The position numbers were made by a program, and so were the translations under genes. Below the pieces are notes generated by a model. The model had not been told where the DNA came from. It saw only the letters and a list, made by a program, of their open reading frames with translations, and did not search any database. 64,000 nt of DNA from Lentisphaerae bacterium GWF2_57_35 (GTDB taxonomy: Bacteria > Verrucomicrobiota > Kiritimatiellia > CAIQIC01 > GWF2-57-35): the NCBI GenBank assembly GCA_001804865.1, contig MHBK01000024.1, positions 62,001-126,000 on the forward strand, read 5' to 3'. Position 1 is the first letter of the stretch. Each line of letters starts with the position of its first letter. Shown piece after piece: positions 1 to 8,746 of this stretch.

Positions 1-1208
1 TTCTCTTTGCCGTTCCGTTCGTCGGGTTTTGTGCGGGTGTCGGCACGTTGGTTACGCTGCTCTTTGTGCGTTGGGTCCCCCGCCGAACCCGGCCGTTGGT
101 TGCGATGGGCGTATTGGTCCTCCTCACGTGGGCCGGACTGTCGCTGACGTCCCACGCCCGCCTGGCGGGCGCCGACGATTCGATGCTGATGCTCGACCGG
201 CTGATCCCCGGCCTGAAGCTGGCATCCCACCCCCTGCTCCCAAGTTGGTGGATGGCTGAAGGCATACTTGCCCTGTCCCGCGGACAGTGGATGCGAGGAC
301 TCCTGCTGTGGAACGTCCTACTGGCCCACTGGCTGTTCGCCGCCCTGGCGGTGGAAGCGGTCGGCCGACGCGTATTCTACGAAGGGTGGCAGCGGGTTGT
401 CGCCGGCGCCGGTTCGGTCCGGCGGGCGCCGGTCATGCTGGTCCGCTTCGAGCGGGCGCTGACTTTTCTGCCCGGCGATCTGCGTTGCCTGATCATGAAA
501 GACCTCCGCCTCTTCCTGCGCGATCCCCAGCAATGGATGCAAGTGCTGATCTTCTTCGGCCTGCTGGGACTCTACTTCATGAATCTGCGCACCCTGCATT
601 ACCACCGGTTGGCGCCCGAATGGAAAAACCTGATTGGGTTCCTGAACGTATTCAGCACCTCGGCCGTGCTGTGCTCGCTCGGTTCGCGTTTCGTTTATCC
701 GCAAATGAGCCTTGAAGGGCAGGCCTTCTGGATCATCGGCATGGCGCCCACCGCCATGAAGCGCGTCTTGAAAGCCAAGTTCGTTTCCGCCTGCGCCGCC
801 ATGCTCGTCATCAGCATGGGGCTCATCCTGATTTCGGTCCGCATGTTGGGATTGCCGCCGCTGACGCAAGCGGTGGCCTGCGCCATTGCCGCCGCCGTAG
901 CCTTGGCCATCGCCGGCCTTTCCACCGGATTGGGCGCCGTCTTTTTGGATCTGCGCCAACGCAATCCCGCCGCCATTGTTTCCAGCTTCGGCGGAACGTT
1001 GAACCTCGTATTGAGCCTGTGCTTCATGCTATGCGCCATCTTGCCCTTCGGCGCACTTTTCCACTTTTACAGCCTTGATCGCATCGGCCCAAGCGCTTTA
1101 CATAAAGGCGTGTGGGCCGGCTTGGCGGCGTTGGCCGCGCTGACATGGGCCACGGCGGCCCTTCCTTTGTATGTGGGAAGAAAAAGCCTGGAAACCAGGG
1201 AATATTGA
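1..1208 (+). CDS. ABC exporter membrane subunit (5' partial)
   Basis: The frame is open from base 3 and the start lies upstream of the window, so only the C-terminal part (about 400 residues) is present. At least six hydrophobic segments are visible. Between the early helices is a cytoplasmic stretch containing a basic and acidic motif, ICLIMKDLRLFLRDP-like, that is typical of ABC-2 type permeases just before a membrane-re-entering helix. The C-terminal half has regularly spaced Ala/Leu/Gly-rich helices and ends in a short polar tail. It resembles the putative ABC exporter permease family of large integral membrane proteins; the ATPase partner would be expected upstream and is not visible. 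The substrate cannot be read from sequence. A small membrane protein gene starts 3 bases after the stop codon, so the two are probably co-transcribed. Confidence 0.6.
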   Translation, partial: LFAVPFVGFCAGVGTLVTLLFVRWVPRRTRPLVAMGVLVLLTWAGLSLTSHARLAGADDSMLMLDRLIPGLKLASHPLLPSWWMAEGILALSRGQWMRGLLLWNVLLAHWLFAALAVEAVGRRVFYEGWQRVVAGAGSVRRAPVMLVRFERALTFLPGDLRCLIMKDLRLFLRDPQQWMQVLIFFGLLGLYFMNLRTLHYHRLAPEWKNLIGFLNVFSTSAVLCSLGSRFVYPQMSLEGQAFWIIGMAPTAMKRVLKAKFVSACAAMLVISMGLILISVRMLGLPPLTQAVACAIAAAVALAIAGLSTGLGAVFLDLRQRNPAAIVSSFGGTLNLVLSLCFMLCAILPFGALFHFYSLDRIGPSALHKGVWAGLAALAALTWATAALPLYVGRKSLETREY

Positions 1209-1211
1209 TTC

Positions 1212-1499
1212 ATGAGAAGACGACTGTCCCAACTCTGCTTGCTGGTCTTCTATGTGTTGTTGCTGCTGTCCACGCTCTTCCCGTCCATCCCCGGGGAATC
1301 CTTCTGGTTTCCCATCCTCGTTGGCGTTTCCGTTGTCCCGGTTCTCTTCGGCCCCGAACTCTACCGCCTGGCCGGCATCGTCACCCTGATTCTCGCCTTG
1401 ATCCTCTGGAACGGCGACGTCAAATACGGCAAAATCTACAAAGAAAAACGCATCAAACGGCTGGAAGCCATCATGCAGGATCGGGAGATCAACCGGTAG
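1212..1499 (+). CDS. Small membrane protein, unknown function
   Basis: A 95-residue protein with three predicted transmembrane helices (about residues 6-24, 32-48 and 52-68), followed by a highly basic cytoplasmic tail containing KYGKIYKEKRIKRLEA and ending REINR. It starts 3 bases after the exporter subunit stop on the same strand, so translation is probably coupled and the protein may accompany that transporter. I do not recognise the family. The neighbouring efpL gene is convergent, with only 8 bases between the two stop codons. Confidence 0.5.
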   Translation: MRRRLSQLCLLVFYVLLLLSTLFPSIPGESFWFPILVGVSVVPVLFGPELYRLAGIVTLILALILWNGDVKYGKIYKEKRIKRLEAIMQDREINR

Positions 1500-1507
1500 G
1501 CATTACC

Positions 1508-2074
1508 TCACGCCCTCGAAACAAAACTCCCGTCCCGCGTATCCACGCGAATCTTTTCGCCGGGAGCGATGTATTCGGGAACCTGAACCACCAAGCCCGC
1601 ATTCAGTTTGGCGGGTTTCGTGCGCGAGGTAGCCGAGGCGCCGCGCATCGAGGGATCGCATTCCAGAATTTCCATCTCGACCACATCGGGCAATTGAATG
1701 CCCAGCACCCGCTCGCCCGACACGACAATCTTGAGCCCCTCCATCCCATCGATCAGATAAGGAATGCTCTCTTCCAACTCGGCGGCATTCAGTTCCAACT
1801 GATTGTAATCGCTCAAATCCATGAACGTGAACTGATCGCCGGTGCGATAAAGAAACTGCGCCTCGCGGGCCTCGAAATCGGCGTCCTTGAGCTGATCGTC
1901 GCCCCGGTAGGTTTCGTCGCGCTTCTGACGGGTTTGCACGTTGCGGTAGCGTACCTTGTAAAGCGTCGAGCCGCCGCGTGCGGACGGAGTTTGCACCTTC
2001 AACTGCTCCACCACATGAGGAATACCGTCCAACTCCACCACCGAGCCCTTTTCCAACGTACAAGCCTTGATCAC
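1508..2074 (-). CDS. efpL: EF-P-like translation factor EfpL (YeiP)
   Basis: A 188-residue protein with the EF-P fold: an N-terminal KOW-like domain, a central OB domain and a C-terminal OB domain with the VQVPEYIAPGEKIRVDT signature. EF-P paralogues relieve ribosome stalling at polyproline motifs near the peptidyl-transferase centre. The tip loop reads TPSARGGSTLYK with Arg at residue 33. This matches the E. coli EfpL/YeiP loop (SPTARGAATLYK, also Arg33) and not the PGKG loop of lysine-modified EF-P. I chose the GTG start at 2074 because it follows a GGAAGGA ribosome-binding site and gives the normal family length; the frame stays open to 2176, but that extension is not EF-P-like. EfpL normally coexists with a canonical EF-P, which would be encoded elsewhere. 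Confidence 0.9.
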   Translation of the reverse strand: MIKACTLEKGSVVELDGIPHVVEQLKVQTPSARGGSTLYKVRYRNVQTRQKRDETYRGDDQLKDADFEAREAQFLYRTGDQFTFMDLSDYNQLELNAAELEESIPYLIDGMEGLKIVVSGERVLGIQLPDVVEMEILECDPSMRGASATSRTKPAKLNAGLVVQVPEYIAPGEKIRVDTRDGSFVSRA

Positions 2075-2268
2075 GAGCGTTCCATCCTTCCGATAAGAAT
2101 CCCGGCAACCTGCGACAGGCAGGCGGCCGAAAGCCTGGTAAATCGTATAATTATGCAAAAAGCCTATCATGGACATGCGTATTCTGGCAATGGCGGCTTT
2201 GGCAGACGCATGGAAAGGAGTGCATCTTCACAGCCCCTCCTAAAACGTCTGGCCCCGGAAAAAAGCCA

Positions 2269-2310
2269 CCGGCTTACGCCGGCGGCTACGTAGCCGCGTC
2301 CGTAAGGACG
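2269..2310. repeat. Cluster of three short palindromes in a divergent intergenic region
   Basis: The 331-base gap between efpL and the SGNH gene holds three abutting dyads. The first is CCGGC-TTAC-GCCGG (2269-2282), the second the perfect palindrome CGGCTACGTAGCCG (2283-2296), and the third CGTCC-GTAA-GGACG (2297-2310). The outer two have GTAA-type tetraloops in opposite orientation. Because the flanking genes diverge, these are not simple terminators; an extragenic repeat is more likely. The remainder should contain both promoters; an AT-rich TATACGAT-like box lies near 2145 for efpL. Confidence 0.5.
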
Positions 2311-2405
2311 TAGATTCTTATTCGTATGCGCGGGGGCCGTGTCAAGATGACCCTCATGGAAAGAACCTGTTCGTCACCCATCTCCTCCTGTGATATGAAA
2401 AGAAC

Positions 2406-4346
2406 ATGAACTGGAAAAAATGGTCCGCCCGGCTGCTTCTTGCGATTGGACTTCCTCTGACCGTCCTGCTGACAGCCGAAGGAATCCTGCACCTCGTCAG
2501 CTGGGGCTGGCCAACGTCGTTTACCATTCCATCCGTTATTTCCGGACATTCGGTTCGCATCGACAACCAATTCTTCGGCTTCCGCTTTTTCCCGCCGGCA
2601 CTGGTCCGCACGCCGGCTCCGTTAATGCTTCAGACCAGCCCAACCAACGACGCGATCCGTATCGCCGTTCTCGGCGAATCCGCGGCAATGGGCGAGCCTC
2701 TGCCGGAATACGGCCTGACGCGTATTTTGCAAATCATCCTGGAAACTCGCCACCCGTCGCGCCGATTCGAAGTCATCAACGCGGCCATGACCGCCATCGA
2801 CTCGCAAGTCATTCGCGAAATCGCCGGCGACTTGTGCGAATTGCATCCCGACGCGATTATTATCTACGCAGGCAACAACGAAGTCATCGGCCCGAACGGC
2901 CCCGGAACCGCCTGGGGCGCGGCCGGTCAATCGGCCCTCCTTGCTCGCACCCGCGTTCTTTTCTCGCGCACCCGGTTCTCCCAGTTGCTGAAGACTTTGA
3001 TCCCTGTGCAAAAGAAAAACGAAAAGAGCACCTGGGCAGGCATGGAGATGTTCAAGGAAAACGTAACGGCTGACGACCCGCGCCTTCGTCCGGTCTACGA
3101 AAACTTCCGGCGCAACCTCGCTGCCATCGTCAAGAAGGCCCATCGAAACAAGTCGGCGGTCATCCTCAGCAGCATGGCCGTAAACTTAAAAGACTGCGCC
3201 CCGTTTTCCGATCTCGAGGAGTGCCGCCGCGCCTATGCACAAGGCCGGCAAGCCGCGCGTTCGAATCAATGGGAGGCGGCGATGCAGGCGTTCTCCCGTG
3301 CAAGAGACCTGGATGCTTTGCGCTTTCGCGCCGACAGCACGATCAATCGGATCATCCGCGAGACCGCACAAACATTTCGAAAGGAAGTCGCCTTGGTCGA
3401 CCTGGAAACCTACATAGCCGTACATAGCGATCAGGGCATTCCCGGAAAGGATTTGTTTCTCGATCATGTTCACTTTAATTTCGAAGGCAACCGGCTGGCT
3501 GCATCGCGCCTGGCCGACGCGGTAGAACAAGCACTGCACCTGCCGCCGGATGCGGCCGCCCACGAACCCTCCGCCGAAGAATGTGCGCGGCTGCTTTTTT
3601 ACACGCCCTGGAGCGAATACGAGATGGTCTCCAGCATGATCGAGCGTTACTCGCGCCCGCCGTTTTCGATGCAGGAGGAGAATGCTTCAAACCTGAATGA
3701 TTGGCGAGCCCAGCAAAACGACTTGCGACAAATCGTTAAACAACGCCCCGTCGATTCGTTCCGCTCTGCCGCCTTGGAGCGGATGCAACGTCATCCGGAA
3801 GACAGCGTGTACCCCGCCGAATGGGGAAAAATCCTCCTGGCGGAAAACCGCCGGCCGGAAGCCGGCTTCTACTTCGACAAAGCCTTGGAACGAGCGCCCC
3901 ACCGCTACGACTTAAGAGGCCTCGCCGCCATGGTCAAAAGCTTGCAAGGCCAGCCGGATGAAGGCCTTCGAATCGTCAAAGGCGCCGAAAAAGACAATCC
4001 CCTGACCGCCCAAACGCTGATTCAATGCGGCCGGCAACTTTCCGATTACGGCCGTCTGCCCGAAGCGGCCCGCTTTCTGGCCGCGGCCTTATCCATCGCC
4101 CCCGACCACGCAGAAGCCAGCCTTCAACTCGCCGGCTGCGAAGCCCGCCAGGGACGCCCCGGCCAAGCCGAGAAGCTTCTTCGTCAAGCCCTGCGCAAAC
4201 ACCCGCGCGACGACCGCCTGTACAAGGAGCTGATCGCCCTGCTGCTTTTCCAGCAGCGAAACGTCGAGGCGGAGGCGCTCCTGCAAGAAGCCGAACCCGA
4301 GATGGCCCAAAATATTCGCAGGCAACTTGGCCCGGCCATCCAATGA
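2406..4346 (+). CDS. Membrane-anchored SGNH hydrolase-like protein with TPR repeats
   Basis: A 646-residue protein. An N-terminal hydrophobic segment (residues 9-30) is a signal anchor. An SGNH/GDSL hydrolase-like domain follows: block I VLGESAAMGEP places the candidate nucleophile Ser at residue 92, block III GNNE sits at 156-159, and block V has the Asp353-x-x-His356 pair in FLDHVHFNFEGN. From about residue 430 to the end, Ala/Leu-rich helical repeats look like four to six TPRs (for example an AGFYFDKALERAPH motif and the LLRQALRKHPRDD region). This arrangement suggests a periplasm-facing esterase or O-acetyl transfer enzyme with a protein-interaction scaffold; the substrate is unknown. The ribosome-binding site is weak. 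The next gene is on the other strand. Confidence 0.7.
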   Translation: MNWKKWSARLLLAIGLPLTVLLTAEGILHLVSWGWPTSFTIPSVISGHSVRIDNQFFGFRFFPPALVRTPAPLMLQTSPTNDAIRIAVLGESAAMGEPLPEYGLTRILQIILETRHPSRRFEVINAAMTAIDSQVIREIAGDLCELHPDAIIIYAGNNEVIGPNGPGTAWGAAGQSALLARTRVLFSRTRFSQLLKTLIPVQKKNEKSTWAGMEMFKENVTADDPRLRPVYENFRRNLAAIVKKAHRNKSAVILSSMAVNLKDCAPFSDLEECRRAYAQGRQAARSNQWEAAMQAFSRARDLDALRFRADSTINRIIRETAQTFRKEVALVDLETYIAVHSDQGIPGKDLFLDHVHFNFEGNRLAASRLADAVEQALHLPPDAAAHEPSAEECARLLFYTPWSEYEMVSSMIERYSRPPFSMQEENASNLNDWRAQQNDLRQIVKQRPVDSFRSAALERMQRHPEDSVYPAEWGKILLAENRRPEAGFYFDKALERAPHRYDLRGLAAMVKSLQGQPDEGLRIVKGAEKDNPLTAQTLIQCGRQLSDYGRLPEAARFLAAALSIAPDHAEASLQLAGCEARQGRPGQAEKLLRQALRKHPRDDRLYKELIALLLFQQRNVEAEALLQEAEPEMAQNIRRQLGPAIQ

Positions 4347-4393
4347 CCGAAGGGCACATCTCGACACTGCCGCATATTGTATGGGGAAAAGAA

Positions 4394-4460
4394 GGCGCTC
4401 AGCGGAGTGAGCGCCCTACCCACGGCAAAGAAAGGTAGGGACGGCGCTCCGTCGCCGTCC
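4394..4460. repeat. Inverted pair of REP-like hairpins with CTACC flank
   Basis: Two hairpins of one family lie head to head in the 170-base gap after the SGNH gene. The forward copy is GGCGCTCA-GCGGAG-TGAGCGCC (4394-4415) followed by CTACCCACG. The reverse copy (4439-4460) read on the minus strand is GGACGGCG-ACGGAG-CGCCGTCC followed by CTACC. Both have an 8-bp stem and a 6-base loop ending CGGAG. Stem sequences differ between copies but remain fully paired. A third member lies at 15297-15327. Confidence 0.7.
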
Positions 4461-4516
4461 GCTGTTGCGGCAGCGTCAGGATGCATCCATGACCGAACCC
4501 ATCTTCAGAGAGTTTG

Positions 4517-5057
4517 TTATCGTTTTCTCCCAAGCAACATCCACAAGCCCACGGCAACCGTAAAAGCCGTAAATCCGACCACGATGGCTATAACCGATAG
4601 AACAGGCCACATCACATACCATTCAAGCCCTTCAATACCCGCAACGTCATAGAAGAATCGCTGACCTCGCACTAAATTCAATCCATCGCTGTTGGGGGGT
4701 TCCTCGAAAACAAATTCATAAAACGGATAATGGTCGTTTGATTGTTGTCGCCCGCCAAGGCATGCAAAAATCAGGCGCGCACCTGTTTGGTCATACGCAT
4801 CGACAAGAATGCCGGCCAGAAAGTCGGCACGAGAATAGCCCTCCTCCGGATTCGCCAGCAACCCGCTTCCGACGATCAAAGGAAGCATATCGGGGATAGA
4901 TGCCAAATTTGAGGAAAGGGATGCGGGAAGCAGGCCGCGGTCCTTCAACTCAAGCAGGATTCGATCATCCAGGCAATAATAGGGATCCTTAGGATGAACA
5001 AAAGTAATACTGGGCGATAATGAGCAAAGTGAGGAGGAGCAGTGTTTGTGTTTTCAT
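4517..5057 (-). pseudogene. Frameshifted secreted/membrane protein of unknown function
   Basis: An ATG at 5057 opens a peptide beginning MKTQTLLLLTLLIIAQ, a typical signal peptide, but this frame stops after 22 codons. A different frame continues as a plausible protein (VHPKDPYYCLDDRILLEL and onward) with no ATG or GTG at its head. It runs about 165 residues and ends with a C-terminal transmembrane helix (WPVLSVIAIVVGFTAFTVAVG) and a basic GRKR tail. The two halves join if the reading frame shifts near 4995-5010. This suggests one disrupted type I membrane or secreted gene, either a genuine pseudogene or a sequencing/assembly indel. If the second frame is read independently, the first usable start is a TTG at 4948. 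I do not recognise the family. Confidence 0.4.
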
Positions 5058-5097
5058 GATTCCAAGATCTTTCGTGCGTATGAAATGTTTTTGATAA

Positions 5098-5119
5098 GGG
5101 TCCGCGAGGCCGCGGACCC
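5098..5119 (-). terminator. Candidate terminator after the VIT/PEP-CTERM gene
   Basis: A perfect 9-bp stem, GGGTCCGCG paired with CGCGGACCC around a 4-base loop, sits 5 bases beyond the stop of the gene at 5125-8055. On the minus strand it is followed by TTATC rather than a full U-tract, so intrinsic termination may be weak. Confidence 0.45.
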
Positions 5120-5124
5120 TCCCG

Positions 5125-8055
5125 TCATGGGGAGGGACGACGGCCTTGCCGCCAGGCTCTCCACGCCAAACATCCTCCGGCCAGGAGCATCAACCCCCAC
5201 GTCGAGGGCTCCGGCGTCGCGGCTAGTTCCAAGGCCTCAAAATTCTTGAGCTTTTTCTTTTCGGTTAGTTCCAGCATCTTCCATTGCGCGCTGTTTTCCA
5301 CCACGATGTAGGATGTGGCCGGCGTCAGAATCCCGCATTGCCGGCTCTTTTCTGCCAACAACGGCTGCAACTCGAAGGCCCGCGAAGCATCTCTCTCGGC
5401 CGCGGCGTGGATCAACAAAGCTTCCGACCCTTGTCCGTAGCGGGATTTTGAGGACAGCCACGTCGCTTTTTCCAAGGGTTGGAAATCTCCGCGAGCGGGA
5501 TCGTAAACCCGAAGGACAGAGCCTTCGCCTCGCAGAAAAGTCAGGGCGGCGCTGCGACCTCCATCGGCCGGACAAGCCACTATTTCACCTCCCAACTCGA
5601 ACAGCACCACGTTCACCGGCCGAGTCCGCAAGCAAGCCGCGTCTTCCTGCTTTCCATCCAGTCCTTCGGCCTTCAATTCGTTTTCCTTTGCCGCCGTGTA
5701 AAAGCACGGAACATCGGGCGAATGGGCCATGAAGGCTTTCAGGTTGCCTTGAGCAAGCGGCCGGCTTTCATCGGTCGATACGACCACGACGACCGGATAC
5801 CTCAGGAAGAATGGAGCGGCGGCGTCCGCAGGCTGCAGGCGCCCGGCGTAGACGGCCAACGCATGCCGGATCGCGCGATCCCGGCAAAACCCGCCGCGAA
5901 CGGGAAGAAGCTCGCCGCTCAAGACCTGCTCCAGGCTTTCGACAGGAATCAATGCATCGCTTGCATCGCACACTTCGTAATTGGCATAGGTGACTGCGCA
6001 ATCCGCTATCTCGGGAAACTGCGCCGCCAAGCTCCGGCAACGAGCAACCACGGAGGTTGAGTCGACGGCGCCGGATAAGGAGCGATCAATGATGAAATGC
6101 AAGTACGGCCGCCGGGTTGCCTTGGGCAGAGCGGCCAACGTTTCGGACGAAACCACTGCATAGGTTCCTGTCGACTCCGAGGCGACCAGGGAAATGCCTT
6201 GCCCGCCCTTTGGAGAAAAGCGCCTGTCCCCCATGGCGATGGCCGGCGACAGGGTTCCCGGATAAAGGAATTCTATTTCCACTTGCCGCGTCTCTTTCGC
6301 CGCCAAAGGAAACACCCGGAGTTCAAGATGGTTTTTGTCCTGGTAATACAGAAGCCCCGGATCGCGCCGGGTCATGTCGCGGATCATACGATAAACCCAG
6401 AGCGCGGTTTTCTTTTCGAAAATCCGGCCGGGCACGCGATCCTTGCCGATGTGCAGCCAGAAGCCCGAAATCATCACGCCATCGGGCAGGCTGATCTGCG
6501 TAACGAACTCCTCCTGTTGGTCGAGCGGATTCCGGATTTCGAGCTGGGCCAGCATACTACGGCAGCCGTCTTCCTCGAATTCCGAAGTTCGGACGGATTC
6601 CAAAACCGCCTGAGTCGGAACAGGCCGCATCGGCGGTCTGATGGAGAAGGCCCGAGGGCGACTTGAAAAATAGGCCGCATACTTGCCTTGTGAACGGGGC
6701 TCCTCCAGATCGCAGCCAAAGAATGTTCGATGCAAATCCTGCATCTTGTCGTCGGGAAGAACGAGCCCATCGAACACGATCTTGTTGTACAAGGAAGACA
6801 GAAACGGCAGATGCCGCCCTGCCTTGAAATCCCGCAGACGGTGGAGACTGTGCTTCAGCAGCAACCGGCTGCCACGATAGGGAGCCGTATCCGAAGGCTG
6901 GTCCTGATAGGCATAGCGAAGCGCTTCGTGAAGATTGATCCGGTCCATAACCGCACCGCCCAGAATATACGCAGGAATCAAGCTCAGGGCGCCTACCATC
7001 AACCCCATGATCTTTGCGCGCGACAGGGTCGTCGCCGCGTGGGAAAAACCTTCCGCGATCAAGCGCGTGTGAAACAGGAACAGCACGGTAGGCGTAAGAA
7101 TCAAAAAGCCGGCGCCCATGATGATCATGGCCGGAATGGAGAAGGGAAGAAATGGCAGGAACACGATAAAGAAATAAAACGTAAACGGATAGAGCAAGCA
7201 ACGTCCCAGCCAAACGATAAGGCGACTGCGCTCGGCGCCGTCATCCGGAAGCAGAAGAAAAACGCCATTCAAAATAGCCAGCGCATAAATGGCAAGGAAT
7301 TGAAAATCCGCCGGCAGCGGCACAAACCAATTCACCGTCAACCCGCCGAGCGGCAGAATCAACCCGAACAAGCCCGCAAAGATCATTTGCACGGCTCTAT
7401 TTTGCGAGCGCACACCGGCACAAATAATGAAGACCAGACGAACCAGCGCGGCGATGAGAACAAATGTAAATAGTGCAAACACCACGGGTCCCATCCAATC
7501 CATCCAGGAAGGAAAATGCGGCCATCGAATGCTTACCAGGCCAAACCATCCCAGCGGAATGCCGATACAGAGCGAAAGGGTCAGCGCCAAGTCCCGATGA
7601 TTTCGCGGCCGCCTTGGATAACAAGCCATGCAGGCGAGTCCGAAAAAAGCCGCCGGCATGATCAGGGCAAATTGATAATAAACAAAAACTTCCTCGGGTA
7701 AGATCCAGGTCGTGACGGAACTGGGCAACAGACCCTCCCCCAGCGCGTAGCAAACAAGAAACAGAAACCCGGCATGCAACACCAAACTCGAAGCCCCTAT
7801 CCATCCGTTAAAGAGCCTGCGTCGCGCCAGTAGAAACACGAAGAGCCCCGCGTTCGCCGCCAGCAAGCCCACTTCTCCGGCAAAAACAAAGAATGCCCAT
7901 TGCAGTTGATCGTCCGCCATCTCCCCGGAAACCAGATGCCAGGATTGAATGTTCATCCAGAGCAAAAGCGCCTGCGGTAAAATGGCCGTCCAAAGAATCA
8001 TCCAAGGACGTTTCCATGACTCCGGAACCAGCGGATACGCGTCGTTACCATTCAT
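5125..8055 (-). CDS. MSEP-CTERM-like VIT-domain membrane protein with PEP-CTERM tail
   Basis: A 976-residue protein. Residues 20-400 hold about ten transmembrane helices. Residues around 500-650 form a VIT (inter-alpha-trypsin inhibitor N-terminal) domain, with the recognisable stretches FVTQISLPDGVMISGFWL and GRIFEKKTALWVYRMI. The region after it (650-900) resembles a degenerate von Willebrand A fold. The last 33 residues form a sorting signal: TPEPSTWGLML, a hydrophobic helix, then a basic RAWRQGRR tail. The architecture matches the MSEP-CTERM protein family, known mainly from Bacteroidota with exosortase N. Here the tripartite signal carries the canonical PEP motif. No exosortase gene is in the window. 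The ATG at 8055 follows a strong AAAAGGAGGT ribosome-binding site. A CTTTTTCC..GGAAAT palindrome inside it encodes FQPLEK. Confidence 0.75.
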   Translation of the reverse strand: MNGNDAYPLVPESWKRPWMILWTAILPQALLLWMNIQSWHLVSGEMADDQLQWAFFVFAGEVGLLAANAGLFVFLLARRRLFNGWIGASSLVLHAGFLFLVCYALGEGLLPSSVTTWILPEEVFVYYQFALIMPAAFFGLACMACYPRRPRNHRDLALTLSLCIGIPLGWFGLVSIRWPHFPSWMDWMGPVVFALFTFVLIAALVRLVFIICAGVRSQNRAVQMIFAGLFGLILPLGGLTVNWFVPLPADFQFLAIYALAILNGVFLLLPDDGAERSRLIVWLGRCLLYPFTFYFFIVFLPFLPFSIPAMIIMGAGFLILTPTVLFLFHTRLIAEGFSHAATTLSRAKIMGLMVGALSLIPAYILGGAVMDRINLHEALRYAYQDQPSDTAPYRGSRLLLKHSLHRLRDFKAGRHLPFLSSLYNKIVFDGLVLPDDKMQDLHRTFFGCDLEEPRSQGKYAAYFSSRPRAFSIRPPMRPVPTQAVLESVRTSEFEEDGCRSMLAQLEIRNPLDQQEEFVTQISLPDGVMISGFWLHIGKDRVPGRIFEKKTALWVYRMIRDMTRRDPGLLYYQDKNHLELRVFPLAAKETRQVEIEFLYPGTLSPAIAMGDRRFSPKGGQGISLVASESTGTYAVVSSETLAALPKATRRPYLHFIIDRSLSGAVDSTSVVARCRSLAAQFPEIADCAVTYANYEVCDASDALIPVESLEQVLSGELLPVRGGFCRDRAIRHALAVYAGRLQPADAAAPFFLRYPVVVVVSTDESRPLAQGNLKAFMAHSPDVPCFYTAAKENELKAEGLDGKQEDAACLRTRPVNVVLFELGGEIVACPADGGRSAALTFLRGEGSVLRVYDPARGDFQPLEKATWLSSKSRYGQGSEALLIHAAAERDASRAFELQPLLAEKSRQCGILTPATSYIVVENSAQWKMLELTEKKKLKNFEALELAATPEPSTWGLMLLAGGCLAWRAWRQGRRPSP

Positions 8056-8123
8056 AATAGACCTCCTTTTTCTGCCCTACACCATAAGGAAGTCTTGTGA
8101 AAACAGTATGAAGCGGATGTGAA

Positions 8124-8420
8124 TTATGACCCGGGCTGCCCGCGCAGTAGATTCCGAGAACCGTGGATCACGGCGAGAACATCAATCTGATCAGGGTTGA
8201 TATAGTAAATAATTCGATAGGGGCCTTCAACAACCTCTCTAATTTGATCAAGCTCATATTCAGGAACAGAATGGCCTGATAAAGGAAAATCTCCAATTTG
8301 CTGAGAACGTCGAGTTAGCCGATCTACCATGCGGCGTCCATATTCAGGGGAATCTTGGGCTATGAACTTAAATATCGATTCGAGATGAGCTTGTGCTGTC
8401 GCTGTCCAGTGTACTCTCAT
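8124..8420 (-). CDS. RelE/ParE-family toxin
   Basis: A 98-residue protein with the ParE/RelE toxin fold. It has an N-terminal helix pair (WTATAQAHLESIFKFIAQDSPEYGRRMVDRL), the P-L-SGHSVPE turn, and a C-terminal beta-strand set with EGPYRIIYYI and IDVLAVIHGSRNL. The trailing Arg and His residues are typical of this family. Members either cleave ribosome-bound mRNA (RelE) or poison gyrase (ParE); the sequence does not decide which. Its ATG overlaps the stop of the antitoxin gene by 4 bases (ATGA), so the pair is translationally coupled. Confidence 0.9.
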   Translation of the reverse strand: MRVHWTATAQAHLESIFKFIAQDSPEYGRRMVDRLTRRSQQIGDFPLSGHSVPEYELDQIREVVEGPYRIIYYINPDQIDVLAVIHGSRNLLRGQPGS

Positions 8421-8599
8421 TCTGGCAGACCGTATCGGGCACGGACTTCTTTGATGTCCCTGGTTTTACCCTCTTTACTGTCAGCCAAACCCTTTTCGAT
8501 AACCTCGCGCACATAAATCTCATGCATGAGATCGTCCCACGTAGCTCGGTCCGGCATTCGATCGATCAGTTTATGCGCCTGTTCCTTGACCATCATCAT
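8417..8599 (-). CDS. Antitoxin of the RelE/ParE-type pair
   Basis: A small protein of about 60 residues with the common antitoxin layout: a helical N-terminus (KEQAHKLIDRMPDRATWDDLMHEIYVREVIEKGL), an acidic linker and the C-terminal EVRARYGL motif that docks on the toxin. I place the start at the ATG at 8599, behind AGAGGAG. The frame is open to 8683, but that part overlaps the promoter and is not antitoxin-like; two further ATG codons follow immediately. The gene precedes and overlaps the toxin, as is usual for type II modules, and probably autoregulates the operon. Confidence 0.85.
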   Translation of the reverse strand: MMMVKEQAHKLIDRMPDRATWDDLMHEIYVREVIEKGLADSKEGKTRDIKEVRARYGLPE

Positions 8600-8629
8600 G
8601 TCGTTAAGTCTCCTCTTATCGATGAAAAT

Positions 8630-8658
8630 ACTATACTGGAGAATCGCGTGAACATCAA
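8630..8658 (-). promoter_or_regulatory. Sigma-70-type promoter of the toxin-antitoxin operon
   Basis: On the minus strand a -35 box TTGATG (8653-8658) and a -10 box TATAGT (8630-8635) are separated by exactly 17 bases. The predicted start of transcription is about 25 bases upstream of the antitoxin ATG at 8599. Confidence 0.7.
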
Positions 8659-8746
8659 TTCCTTGAATCGACGCGAACAACAAAATGACACACTTTACGA
8701 ATGCATTGGTGGCGGCTGCGATAGCGAAAGAGTTCTGAAGACTCGA

